A stretch of DNA of 23,583 bases from Pseudomonas fluorescens (GCA_003241595.1 QFOU01000018.1:1-23583); one strand, 5' to 3'; positions 7,015 to 14,425 are shown, counted from the first letter of the stretch. Notes: generated by a model not told the origin, from the sequence alone. Translations and numbers: made by a program.

Positions 7015-7931
7015 ACAACCCTGTCGCGCCCACCCAGATCTTTGCAAACCGAAATTTCGTGCCATGTGGCGGTACCGTCCCTGTTTTTATGTTCTTGGAG
7101 TAACTCTCGCACGGCTTCGGCCTGTCGCCAACCGACTTCCACACACAACCAGCCGCCGTTGCGCACCAATTCACCACCCCATGCCGCCAGCTTGCGGTAG
7201 AACAGCAGGCCATCCGGATTCTTCTCGCCACCGGTCAATGCCAGTCGGGGTTCAAAGTCCTTCACTTCACCCTCACGGGCGGCCCACTCCTCGTCAGTTA
7301 CGTAAGGAGGGTTGCTGACAAGCAGGTCGAATTTCCCCGCGATGCCGTCCAAACCATCCTGCAAAACCACATTCCACCGACGCGGTGAAGGGCGAGGGGC
7401 CTCTTGCGCAAATGGGGGCGATGCCGCCTCGTTCTCGCTCATATCTTCAAGGTTTTTGGCAATGTTCTCAGTGGCTATCGCCCATGCGGACTCACTGATC
7501 TCCACCCCGGTGTAACGGGCCTCGGGGCGCTCAGCCAGCAGCGTGCCACCAATGCATCCGCTGCCCACGCCCAGTTCCAGCATATTGTAATTATGGCGAA
7601 TATCCGGCATTCGACGCAAGCACTCTTCTACCAGGATCTCCGTATCCGGTCGCGGGATCAACACTCCCGGCCCAACGGCCCATGTCCGACCATAAAACCA
7701 CGCAAATCCAAGAATATAACCCAATGGCTCACCCGCCACTCGCCGCGAAACCAAATCTTCTAAAGCAGGCTCTTTTTCTACCGGAAAATCATTATTATCC
7801 AGTAATATAATCTGGGTTTCATCAATGCCCAGCACATGCTGGACCAACTGCTTGCCTTCCCGTGACCCCACCTCCCGCGCAACAGCAAGACGGGCCTGTG
7901 CGGCCCGCCAAGTGTCTGCGATCGTTGGCAT
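6996..7931 (-). CDS. prmC: Peptide chain release factor N5-glutamine methyltransferase
   Basis: 311 residues. PrmC (HemK) methylates the Gln of the GGQ motif in release factors RF1 and RF2 using S-adenosylmethionine, which raises termination efficiency. The N-terminal helical domain runs to about residue 75. The Rossmann methyltransferase domain shows motif I LELGVGSGCI (118-127) and the diagnostic NPPY (207-210), which binds the target glutamine amide. VAGEPLGYILG (65-75) and GPGVLIPRPDTE (87-98) are also typical of the family. A low-complexity insertion (about 165-185, Ala/Pro/Glu/Ser-rich) separates two strands. The start codon overlaps the stop of prfA by one base (TAATG), so methyltransferase and substrate are translationally coupled. 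Confidence 0.97.
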   Translation of the reverse strand: MPTIADTWRAAQARLAVAREVGSREGKQLVQHVLGIDETQIILLDNNDFPVEKEPALEDLVSRRVAGEPLGYILGFAWFYGRTWAVGPGVLIPRPDTEILVEECLRRMPDIRHNYNMLELGVGSGCIGGTLLAERPEARYTGVEISESAWAIATENIAKNLEDMSENEAASPPFAQEAPRPSPRRWNVVLQDGLDGIAGKFDLLVSNPPYVTDEEWAAREGEVKDFEPRLALTGGEKNPDGLLFYRKLAAWGGELVRNGGWLCVEVGWRQAEAVRELLQEHKNRDGTATWHEISVCKDLGGRDRVVCAQRV

Positions 7932-9016
7932 TATTCGGCCAGAGCGGCGAGGCGTTCCGCTTCATCGGCACGCTGGAGCGCGTTCAGAACTTCGATCAGG
8001 TTCTTACCGCCCACCATGACGTCCGGCAGATTATGTACTGTCAATTCAATACGATGGTCGGTTACGCGGTTCTGCGGATAGTTATAGGTGCGAATCTTCT
8101 CGCTGCGGTCACCGCTACCCACCATCGCACTCCGCGCGGCACCACGCGCATCCGCCGCTTCCTGACGCTTGGCCGCCAGCAGGCGGGAACGCAGGATCTT
8201 CATAGCCTTTTCCTTGTTCTTGAGCTGGCTCTTTTCATCTTGGCAAGCCACCGCAAGTCCGGTCGGCATGTGGGTGATACGTACCGCACTGTCGGTCGTG
8301 TTCACGCTCTGACCGCCGGGGCCGGAACTTCTGAACACGTCAATGCGCAGGTCTTTGTCTTCGATCTTAACATCAACTTCTTCCGCTTCCGGCAATACGG
8401 CAACGGTGGCGGCACTGGTATGAACGCGGCCCTGGGTTTCGGTCGCAGGTACACGTTGTACGCGGTGAACACCACTTTCAAACTTCAACTGACGGAAGAC
8501 GTTCTGGCCGGCCACCCGCACGATGATTTCACGGTAACCGCCTTTTTCAGCCTCGTTGGCATCTTGAACTTCAAATTTCCAGCCCATAACGGCCGCCAGC
8601 GCGGTGTACATCTTAAACAGGTCGCCCGCAAAGATACCAGCCTCGTCCCCACCTGTACCGGCGCGGATTTCCAGCATAACGTTACGGCCGTCATCTTCAT
8701 CTTTGGGCAGAAGCATGATCTTCAAACGCTCTTCCATTTCGGGCAGAACGGTGATGGCCTCATCGTATTCGGCCTGAGCAAGCTCCTTAAAGTCGCGGTC
8801 AGCACTGGCATCGCCCATAACGGCAAGAGCTTCTTCTTTCGAATCCAGAAGCTTGATGTACACCTTAAAAGCGTCCACCACGTCTTTCATTTCCGCATAT
8901 TCGCGGTTGAGCGCAGTCATGCGACCGATATCGCTAACAACATTGGGGTCTTGCAAATCAGCTTCTACCGAGGCGAAGCGTTCGAGAATCTTGGTACCTT
9001 GATCACGTAAATCCAT
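7931..9016 (-). CDS. prfA: Peptide chain release factor 1
   Basis: 361 residues, matching the usual RF1 length. The ATG at 9016 is preceded by AGAAGG at about 8 bases; a longer open frame to 9127 has no support. RF1 reads UAA and UAG codons in the ribosomal A site and triggers peptide release. The codon-recognition tripeptide is PAT (190-192, in RVPATETQGRVHTSA), which identifies RF1 rather than RF2 (SPF). The catalytic GGQ is at 234-236 (SSGPGGQSVNTTDS), the substrate of PrmC encoded next. RAGTGGDEA (118-126) is also a family signature. It is the first visible gene of a prfA-prmC-lipoprotein-lipoprotein run on the minus strand. Confidence 0.97.
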   Translation of the reverse strand: MDLRDQGTKILERFASVEADLQDPNVVSDIGRMTALNREYAEMKDVVDAFKVYIKLLDSKEEALAVMGDASADRDFKELAQAEYDEAITVLPEMEERLKIMLLPKDEDDGRNVMLEIRAGTGGDEAGIFAGDLFKMYTALAAVMGWKFEVQDANEAEKGGYREIIVRVAGQNVFRQLKFESGVHRVQRVPATETQGRVHTSAATVAVLPEAEEVDVKIEDKDLRIDVFRSSGPGGQSVNTTDSAVRITHMPTGLAVACQDEKSQLKNKEKAMKILRSRLLAAKRQEAADARGAARSAMVGSGDRSEKIRTYNYPQNRVTDHRIELTVHNLPDVMVGGKNLIEVLNALQRADEAERLAALAE

Positions 9017-9128
9017 AAAAAGCCTTCTATCCCAACCGGCCCTATACCGCAACCGTCCTTGAAAGAGCTTGTGCGCCATCCCATAAAGAGTCTGAACACC
9101 CTGGTTAATGCCGGGGCGATCCATCATC

Positions 9129-9166
9129 GACCGTTTGTTAGCAGGGCCATAGCCCTGAAATCGGTC
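9129..9166. repeat. Nested inverted repeat between prfA and the membrane-protein gene
   Basis: An inner hairpin CAGGGC-CATA-GCCCTG (9142-9157) is enclosed by GACCGTTT (9129-9136) and AAATCGGTC (9158-9166), which pair with a one-base bulge. It lies in the divergent 188-base gap, about 40 bases upstream of the gene at 9205. It has no T-run, so it may be an operator or 5' leader structure. The rest of that gap shows nothing else clear. Confidence 0.4.
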
Positions 9167-9204
9167 ATTCTTAATTCTCGTGTTCTCGCGAAAGGAGAAA
9201 CGAA

Positions 9205-9795
9205 ATGAATGCTGAACTTCTTAACGATCTCGCACTCTGGTTCTGGCATACTCTGAAAGTCGGAATCGTGCTGCTTCTGATTGGGTTTATTATCTGGACG
9301 ATTCTCCTGAAGCGGAAACTTCGTAGCATGAAGACTCATCCGGATGTGCAAAAGCTCATCGATGCCGTGAATAACTTTCACGACATTCCGAACGAAAAGG
9401 CCACGACCACGGCCGAAGCTGTCAATATCCTCAACAGGGAGACGGGCGTATCGGCGACAAAGCTGTACGTAGCCTATGCGTGCATCCCCTCGCTTGAAAC
9501 AAAGGTCAAGAAAGATATCAAAACGAATAACCTTCGGGTGACGCGTTTCCATCATATCTATCCATATCTTGACGTTTTCTTGCGTGAGATCGAACTTCGC
9601 GAAACGTTGAATAGCAATGCGCTTATCGGCTTTCAGCATCAGGTTTCTACCGCTAAGGGGGTCAATGCCGCCTACGCTGTGGCGAACAATGATGTCAGAG
9701 GTGTTGTCGCTGAGATGGAGGATGTTGCGAGAAAGGCATTCAAATTCGGTAAGGACATCGGCGACATGACGAACGTTAGTGCTCAGGAAGCTTAG
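9205..9795 (+). CDS. Single-pass membrane protein of unknown function, amber-truncated
   Basis: 196 residues. AAAGGAG sits 7 bases before the ATG. One N-terminal helix (about 17-35, LKVGIVLLLIGFIIWTILL) is followed by positively charged KRKLR, predicting a short N-terminus outside and a large cytoplasmic domain. The rest is helical and charged, with no family I recognise. The frame stops at a TAG (9793-9795) but continues open for another 44 codons to a second TAG at 9928-9930. That continuation has a charged helix (RAKAKLEEAHEELKHRR) and a Pro/Gln-rich tail, which looks like a natural C-terminus. A single C-to-T change (CAG to TAG) would explain the interruption. Codon use is less GC-biased than that of neighbouring housekeeping genes. 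It may be a recent nonsense mutant or a sequencing error. Confidence 0.7.
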   Translation: MNAELLNDLALWFWHTLKVGIVLLLIGFIIWTILLKRKLRSMKTHPDVQKLIDAVNNFHDIPNEKATTTAEAVNILNRETGVSATKLYVAYACIPSLETKVKKDIKTNNLRVTRFHHIYPYLDVFLREIELRETLNSNALIGFQHQVSTAKGVNAAYAVANNDVRGVVAEMEDVARKAFKFGKDIGDMTNVSAQEA

Positions 9796-9930
9796 CGCGC
9801 GAAAGCAAAGTTGGAAGAGGCTCACGAAGAGCTGAAGCACAGAAGGGGTATCGACACCCTTCGTGCTACGCCTAAGCCTCAGCCGCCTAGGAGTGGGCAG
9901 CCTCCGGCTCAGCCTCCGGCAAACTCCTAG
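9796..9930 (+). pseudogene. In-frame continuation of the 9205 gene beyond the amber codon
   Basis: The 44 codons after the TAG at 9793-9795 stay in the same frame, contain no other stop, and encode an amphipathic charged helix followed by a tail with repeated PPAQPP-like units. A terminator (9960-9988) follows the second stop, consistent with the original gene end being here. I read it as the detached 3' part of a 241-residue protein. Read-through of the amber codon by a suppressor tRNA is possible, but there is no evidence for it in this window. Confidence 0.5.
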
Positions 9931-9959
9931 CACCGGGCACCCCCCCGCTACACGAAAAG

Positions 9960-9988
9960 AAAAGGCCCTGTCATCGACAGGGCCTTTT
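9960..9988. terminator. Bidirectional rho-independent terminator
   Basis: A 13-bp perfect stem AAAAGGCCCTGTC / GACAGGGCCTTTT with loop ATC, giving T4 on either strand. It ends the membrane-protein gene (+) and rpsU (-), whose stop is at 9999. Confidence 0.9.
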
Positions 9989-9998
9989 CACATGCGAA

Positions 9999-10199
9999 CT
10001 ACATGTCGTAGTTGCGCTTGTTTTCAGTCTTTTTGCTGCGACGTACGCCTTCACGCAGAAGACGGGCGCGCTTTTCGAAAGGCTTTTCGTGGTAGCGACG
10101 TTGACGAAGCTCGCGGAACAAACCTTCACGGTTCATCAGCTTCTTCAGGCGACGGAGAGCCTGCTCAACATCGTTATGGAAAACATCCACACGTACCAT
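9999..10199 (-). CDS. rpsU: 30S ribosomal protein bS21
   Basis: 66 residues from the ATG at 10199, preceded by GAAAGGA at about 11 bases. The in-frame ATG at 10250 would add 17 residues not found in the family. The sequence is typical of bS21: VDVFHNDVEQALRRLKKLM, then REGLFRELRQRRYHEKP and a basic tail (RARLLREGVRRSKK). bS21 binds the small-subunit platform near the 3' end of 16S rRNA and helps mRNA initiation. It is a single-gene unit with its own terminator. The 175-base gap upstream (10200-10374) should hold its promoter and that of the divergent methyltransferase, but I see no convincing -35/-10 pair there. Confidence 0.96.
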   Translation of the reverse strand: MVRVDVFHNDVEQALRRLKKLMNREGLFRELRQRRYHEKPFEKRARLLREGVRRSKKTENKRNYDM

Positions 10200-10374
10200 A
10201 TTAATCACCAATCCTTTCAAAGTCTTAACTTGCTGTACGTGATATTTCACACGCAGCGACTGGGGGCTAAATGCCTCATTTGATGCCGTAATGCAAGCTT
10301 TTTATGATGATTTTGTAAGGATTCGCACATCAAAACTTGCCTAATTCATTTCCACTTGGCACCATGCAGCTCTT

Positions 10375-11112
10375 ATGGCCCGCAAAAAATTCATGCAAAC
10401 CCTGTCTATCGCGCAAATTTCGGCGGCTTTGCGCCGTCCGCGCGCGCAGCATGATGTCTATAAAGACTATAACGTCCTCCGCCAGCGCTATATCTTAGAG
10501 CGCGCCGCCAAGCACTATAACCTGCGCGACGACGATCCCGCCCCCCTCTACGGCAAAACCCTGCTGGATGTCGGCTGCGGCGAATCGCCCATCGGCCAGT
10601 TCTTGGCGCTCTCCGGTGCCGATATCACCGCGATCGACGAAGATCCCACGGTACTCGCCGCCGCCGAATCCGCCGCCGTCTCCTTCGGCGCGCCCATTAC
10701 CTTCCATAATGTCGGGCCGGAAAAACTACTTAATACCAGCAAGTTCGATATCATTCTGGCGCTGGATGTGCTGGAAGACTCCGAAAACGCAGCCAAACTG
10801 GTCTGGGTGCTCAAGCAGATCCTCGTTCCCGGCGGCCTGATCATCTTTTCACATATCAATCGCAAGCCGCGTTCATGGTTTTACCATGTCTTCCTGTCGG
10901 GGTACGTTTACGGCCGTACACCCAGCCGTGGCCGCCGCTTTTCGCGTTTCCACAGCCCTCAATTGCTCGATGCGATGTGCCGCAAGGTCGGCTTGCAATT
11001 GTCCGATGTACAGGGGCTTAAGTTCAGTATAGCCAAGCAATGCTGGCTGCGCTCCACCAGCGCGCGTACGCGCTATCTGGCCGAGGCTACAGAACTTCCT
11101 CCCCAGAAGTAA
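10375..11112 (+). CDS. UbiG-like class I SAM-dependent methyltransferase
   Basis: 245 residues. Rossmann motif I LLDVGCGESPIG (63-74) binds S-adenosylmethionine, and acidic motif II ITAIDEDP (84-91) follows. Later, FDIILALDVLED and VPGGLIIFSHINRKPRSW match the order in UbiG, whose signature also has S-x-x-N-R after the motif-III strand. UbiG performs the two O-methylations of ubiquinone biosynthesis. The first 50 residues (RRPRAQHDVYKDYNVLRQRY) differ from UbiG, which normally has a W-W-D/F segment there, so another small-molecule substrate is possible. No strong ribosome site is seen before the ATG. Its 3' end overlaps the convergent glutaredoxin gene by 26 bases. Confidence 0.8.
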   Translation: MARKKFMQTLSIAQISAALRRPRAQHDVYKDYNVLRQRYILERAAKHYNLRDDDPAPLYGKTLLDVGCGESPIGQFLALSGADITAIDEDPTVLAAAESAAVSFGAPITFHNVGPEKLLNTSKFDIILALDVLEDSENAAKLVWVLKQILVPGGLIIFSHINRKPRSWFYHVFLSGYVYGRTPSRGRRFSRFHSPQLLDAMCRKVGLQLSDVQGLKFSIAKQCWLRSTSARTRYLAEATELPPQK

Positions 11113-11380
11113 CCGGACGCTCCAGCTCCTCCAGCATCGGCTTTAACTGACCGGTATCGTGCAGGGCGTAAAGGTCGTCACAGCCACCAATCCCAGTATC
11201 GTTAATGAAGATTTGCGGCACCGTGCGCGCGTTCGGCCGCCGGATCGCCAACTCATCATACTTTTCGGGCTGCTCGCTCAAATCAATTTCCACGTAGTCC
11301 ACATTCAGCTGGTCAAGCAGCAGCTTGGCCTTTACGCAGTAAGGGCAGTGATCCTTCGTATAAATCTCTACAAAAGCCAT
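11087..11380 (-). CDS. grxC: Glutaredoxin
   Basis: 97 residues from the ATG at 11380. GAGGT lies 9 bases before this ATG, while for the ATG at 11389 the same GAGGT would be directly adjacent, so the internal start is favoured. The dithiol active site is CPYC (12-15), the glutathione-binding TVP loop is at 53-55, and GGCDDLYAL (65-73) is the second glutathione-binding segment. This is the pattern of class I GrxC-type glutaredoxins, which reduce protein disulfides and mixed glutathione disulfides in the cytoplasm. The 3' end overlaps the convergent methyltransferase gene by 26 bases, with no terminator in between. Confidence 0.95.
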   Translation of the reverse strand: MAFVEIYTKDHCPYCVKAKLLLDQLNVDYVEIDLSEQPEKYDELAIRRPNARTVPQIFINDTGIGGCDDLYALHDTGQLKPMLEELERPVTSGEEVL

Positions 11381-11532
11381 GGTCGTCATACCTCGTTGTT
11401 CGGGGCTAATCTAACAAGTAAGACGCACATACGCCACACCAAGTTCCCTTCATCAGGGGGGGAGGGGGCTGCCTTTCTTGCAGTTGCCCAAGCAAACGGC
11501 TAAGCTCCGCATAACAAAAAATGGAATAGACC

Positions 11533-12462
11533 ATGGCCGCCGAAATCATCCTTAGCCCCGCCGAGAAACAACTCGCTGCACCTTTCCTCAAGTGGCTGGA
11601 ACCCGACAAGATCGCAGGTAAAAAAGAAATGGTCATCAACCGCCCGGGCCAGATCGGCTTCGAAGCCTACGACGGCTCATGGACCTTCTTCGAAGACGAA
11701 ACCCTCGACTTCGACCGCCTTTTCGCGCTGATGAACCTCCTGTCCGAGCGTACCGGCCAAACCTTTAACATGGCCAACCCGATTCTCTCGGTGAAGCTGC
11801 CGGGAGGCCACCGTGCCCAGTTCGTGGCAGGTCAGCAAAACGCACGCCTCTTCACTCTCGGTGTCCGTCTCGCCAACGTGCGGGAGTTCGACCTGAACTC
11901 CTACGAGATGCCGGAAGACGAGCGCCAACTGCTCATCGAGACCATCCGTTCACAAAAAACCATCCTGATCTCAGGTGGTACCGGTACCGGTAAAACCAGC
12001 TTCATGAACGCCTGCCTCAAGCACGTGCCGATGCACGAGCGTCTGGTAGTGCTGGAAGACGTACCGGAACTGCGCTTGGTTCACGATAACCTCGTGCACT
12101 TCCTCTTCGCCAACTTTAGTAAGGGCCAGGAAGGCGGGCGCCAAGCCGCGGTGAACGACCTTCTCAACGCCACCCTGCGCCTCCGCCCCGACCGCATCAT
12201 TATGGGGGAAATCCGTAAGGAGAACGCCTTTACCTTCTGTTCCGCCATCAACACCGGCCACGCAGGCTCCATGGCCACCATCCACGCCAACTCGCCGGCA
12301 GGCGCCATCGACGCGGTCATCAACCGCGTCATGCTCAACGGCGACAGCACCGAATCCGCCATCCAGATCCTCCGCCGCCAGCTGGAAGGCGACATCTTCG
12401 GGGTGGCCCAGCTGGAACGTCTGCCCGGCCGTAACGGCGCCCGCTTTGTCCGCCTGCGTTAA
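11533..12462 (+). CDS. VirB11/CpaF-family secretion ATPase, orphan
   Basis: 309 residues. N-terminal domain (1-130) has EMVINRPGQIGFE (32-44), the VirB11-type motif at the start of the type IV secretion/Tad ATPases. The RecA-like C-terminal domain is complete: Walker A GGTGTGKTS (148-156), Asp box LEDVPE (174-179), Walker B RIIMGEIR (221-228) and His box TGHAGSMATIHANS (241-254). Such ATPases form hexamers at the inner membrane and power substrate or pilin translocation. The length and lack of a long N-terminal extension favour VirB11 over CpaF/TadA. No other VirB or Tad gene is adjacent, so it either serves a system encoded elsewhere or is a relic. No strong ribosome site is visible before the ATG. 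Confidence 0.88.
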   Translation: MAAEIILSPAEKQLAAPFLKWLEPDKIAGKKEMVINRPGQIGFEAYDGSWTFFEDETLDFDRLFALMNLLSERTGQTFNMANPILSVKLPGGHRAQFVAGQQNARLFTLGVRLANVREFDLNSYEMPEDERQLLIETIRSQKTILISGGTGTGKTSFMNACLKHVPMHERLVVLEDVPELRLVHDNLVHFLFANFSKGQEGGRQAAVNDLLNATLRLRPDRIIMGEIRKENAFTFCSAINTGHAGSMATIHANSPAGAIDAVINRVMLNGDSTESAIQILRRQLEGDIFGVAQLERLPGRNGARFVRLR

Positions 12463-12530
12463 CAGGGGCTGCCAGTAAGTTGAAAGTAAGTTTTTCATCG
12501 GTTTAAGTCAATGAAATCGCATGGATAAAG

Positions 12531-12555
12531 AAATATCCCCGCATGGGGATATTTT
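12531..12555. terminator. Rho-independent terminator after the ATPase gene
   Basis: A 10-bp perfect stem AAATATCCCC / GGGGATATTT with loop GCAT, ending in T4. It lies about 70 bases after the ATPase stop. Between it and the next gene is a 12-base tandem direct repeat beginning with CACCCTAA (12578-12585 and 12590-12597), whose role is unknown. Confidence 0.8.
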
Positions 12556-12661
12556 CCACTTGCAGCACAGCCAAAACCACCCTAAATGGCACCCTAAGGT
12601 TGTGTTTTAAACATGTGCCGAATCATCACTTATTGCTTCCTCAAACCGGAAAGGCGCCGGT

Positions 12662-13279
12662 ATGAAATCTCAATACGTTAAGGCAAGAAGTATTGCCGTC
12701 TGCTCACTGGTGACGACCCTTCGCAGGGAGACGCTGGTGGGGGCTACGCCGCAAGGTCGTCTTGCGTTCCTCTGCGCTACGCAGCAAGGGCGAGACCTTG
12801 GTAACCCGCATACTACCCTCAGCAGGGCCGAAACCAGCCTATTGCGGGGAAACGCTAAGTTTGAGTACGTGATGAATCACCCTCTGGCCGTTTGCGTGAA
12901 TATCAAAACGCGCAACATCGCAACGCAGCCGGATGCGGGGTCGCATGTCGAACTCTACTATGTCTATCGCAAATCGGTGCAAAGTATGGCGCAGATGGAG
13001 GCTCTGACCAAAGAGTTCCTCAATCCGCGGCTGGTGCCGGAGAACTACTTCCATAAGCAGCGTTCCTACTCGGGAGATCCGTCGTCCGTATATAACTATG
13101 CGCGGTCACGCTTCCAGTCCGAGTACATGTGGCCGGATGCTCCCGGCTGCCTGAAGGACACATTGCCGTTCGGCACACTGGAAGAGCAGCTCAAAAGGCT
13201 TGGCTTCGCTCCGGAATTCATTGCGTCTCAGGCGCGGCAGAACGACCTGCGGACCGACCGGCTCTCCTGTGTCGCCTGA
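12662..13279 (+). CDS. Hypothetical protein with a hairpin-rich 5' part
   Basis: 205 residues from the ATG at 12662, which has GGAAAGG about 7 bases upstream. A shorter form of 135 residues could start at the ATG at 12872, with only GAG 6 bases before it. The C-terminal 135 residues look like a real folded domain (HVELYYVYRKSVQSMAQ, GTLEEQLKRLGFAPEF) with no family I recognise. The N-terminal 69 residues look unlike it: their DNA carries three hairpins and a near-repeat that gives ATPQGR and ATQQGR 11 codons apart. That part may be an inserted palindromic element or an untranslated leader. The gene stands alone between two terminators. Confidence 0.55.
   Translation: MKSQYVKARSIAVCSLVTTLRRETLVGATPQGRLAFLCATQQGRDLGNPHTTLSRAETSLLRGNAKFEYVMNHPLAVCVNIKTRNIATQPDAGSHVELYYVYRKSVQSMAQMEALTKEFLNPRLVPENYFHKQRSYSGDPSSVYNYARSRFQSEYMWPDAPGCLKDTLPFGTLEEQLKRLGFAPEFIASQARQNDLRTDRLSCVA
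12682..12789 (+). repeat. Cluster of short hairpins and a 33-base-spaced direct repeat
   Basis: Hairpins: GGCAA-N6-TTGCC (12682-12697), CGCAAG-GTCGT-CTTGCG (12750-12766) and CTGCG-CTA-CGCAG (12772-12784). In addition CTACGC[C/A]GCAAGG occurs at 12744-12756 and 12777-12789 with one mismatch. I found no second copy of this cluster in the window. It may be a structured RNA leader or a REP/RPE-like palindromic element. Confidence 0.4.
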
Positions 13280-13291
13280 TATCGAATTAAC

Positions 13292-13320
13292 AAAACCGTC
13301 GCCATTCAGGCGGCGGTTTT
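13292..13320 (+). terminator. Rho-independent terminator
   Basis: A 12-bp stem AAAACCGTCGCC / GGCGGCGGTTTT (one G-T wobble) with loop ATTCA, ending in T4, just after the hypothetical gene that stops at 13279. Confidence 0.88.
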
Positions 13321-13429
13321 GCTGCATAATACGAGTTGAAAAAACGTACACAACTCTTGCGCTTGGCATGAATTAAGCTTAGATAGGACTTGGAAACCAT
13401 CTCCCCTTCCATTTCGAAAGGAGCCGACC

Positions 13430-14377
13430 ATGTCGGACAAGACCTATCAACGAGGAGGTCGTATCCTTACCGCGGTGGATGGTTATACCACCCCCATACG
13501 GTTCGGATCTTACCTTCTGGATACTTACTATAAACCCGGCAGCGCAATGCACAATTGGCTGGCCTTGGGGCGCGATACCATCAGCAACCGCGAAAGTTAC
13601 TTCGGCGGCACCGTCGAAAAAGGGGAAACCCTCCTTCAGGCGCTGTTCGGCGAATCCGCGGAAGAAGTGGGCCTCGACTACAACCCCTCCATCGCTCACA
13701 AAAAAGTGATCGCCATTCTTTCGGTGGATACCGAAGACCGCCTCGATCGCCGTAACGATCGTACCGTCGTCTTCAATGCCAAAGAAAGGGTGTACTACGC
13801 TCTGAAATACAATATGAAGGGTGATCCGGGAGAATATGTCGTCGATCCCAATGAGCTCTACAACGTCGGTGACTGCTTCAAGCTCAGAAGCGTCTTTCGT
13901 ACAAAGTCCACGCGTCAGCCGGTGCAACAACCGCCCCGACACGATGAACTGCTGCCGGAAGTCGTCAATCCCCGCTACGAGCTTATCAACTCGTTCGAGG
14001 CGTGCTTCTCGCTGATGCGTCCGTCGTTCCAGTACGCCATTGCCATGGCCGAAAAGCTCGATATCCTCTACAGCTTAAAAGGCCGTCAGGAAGTGGAGCC
14101 CGACTGGGATGATCTTGCCGATCAGTGGGAAAACCTGAACATCCATCCTCTGATCATCGAGATCTTCTGCTACCGACAAAGCAGCTTCGCCGAGACTCTG
14201 AAACAGCTCGACGAAATCAACGCCAAGCTCGATCTGACCGATGCCGAAGCGAATGCAATGTTCAGTGGCATGATGCGCAACCTCGAGCTTGCCGAGAAAG
14301 GCTTGCACAACCTTCTCAAACATAAACTTCCACACGATACCGAAATCCGGGAAATTCTCAGCATCATTAAACGCTGA
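13430..14377 (+). CDS. Nudix-like protein with altered Nudix box and C-terminal extension
   Basis: 315 residues; AAAGGAG lies 8 bases before the ATG. Residues about 40-160 form a Nudix-like domain. The Nudix box (G-x5-E-x7-R-E-U-x-E-E-x-G-U) is read from Gly60 to Leu82: the Glu residues E66, E75, E78 and E79 are all present, but the usual Arg is Gly74 (FGESAEEVGL) and the hydrophobic position after Glu75 is Ser. Nudix enzymes hydrolyse nucleoside diphosphates linked to another group; here the metal site looks intact while the loop-stabilising salt bridge is lost. Residues about 185-315 are a helical C-terminal region of unknown family (SFQYAIAMAEKLDILYSL). It is a single-gene unit with its own terminator. 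The substrate is unknown. Confidence 0.72.
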   Translation: MSDKTYQRGGRILTAVDGYTTPIRFGSYLLDTYYKPGSAMHNWLALGRDTISNRESYFGGTVEKGETLLQALFGESAEEVGLDYNPSIAHKKVIAILSVDTEDRLDRRNDRTVVFNAKERVYYALKYNMKGDPGEYVVDPNELYNVGDCFKLRSVFRTKSTRQPVQQPPRHDELLPEVVNPRYELINSFEACFSLMRPSFQYAIAMAEKLDILYSLKGRQEVEPDWDDLADQWENLNIHPLIIEIFCYRQSSFAETLKQLDEINAKLDLTDAEANAMFSGMMRNLELAEKGLHNLLKHKLPHDTEIREILSIIKR

Positions 14378-14396
14378 AATACCCGCCTTTCACCCC

Positions 14397-14425
14397 AAAC
14401 GCCGCCAGTTCATCTGGCGGCGTTT
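14397..14425. terminator. Rho-independent terminator between convergent genes
   Basis: A 12-bp perfect stem AAACGCCGCCAG / CTGGCGGCGTTT with loop TTCAT. It follows the Nudix-like gene (+) and lies just beyond the photolyase stop (-, 14457), so it may serve both; T-runs are short. Confidence 0.8.

Noticed and set aside
7862..9010. A 382-codon plus-strand frame opposite prfA
   Set aside because: prfA has the PAT and GGQ motifs and normal length; the opposite frame has no ribosome site or recognisable domain.
9793..9795. Selenocysteine or pyrrolysine insertion at the amber codon
   Set aside because: Selenocysteine uses TGA, not TAG. Pyrrolysine would need pylT/pylS genes, which are not in the window, and the context is better explained by a CAG-to-TAG change.
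12662..12871. SRP RNA, RNase P RNA or tmRNA in the hairpin-rich segment
   Set aside because: None of the conserved cores of those RNAs could be found by eye.
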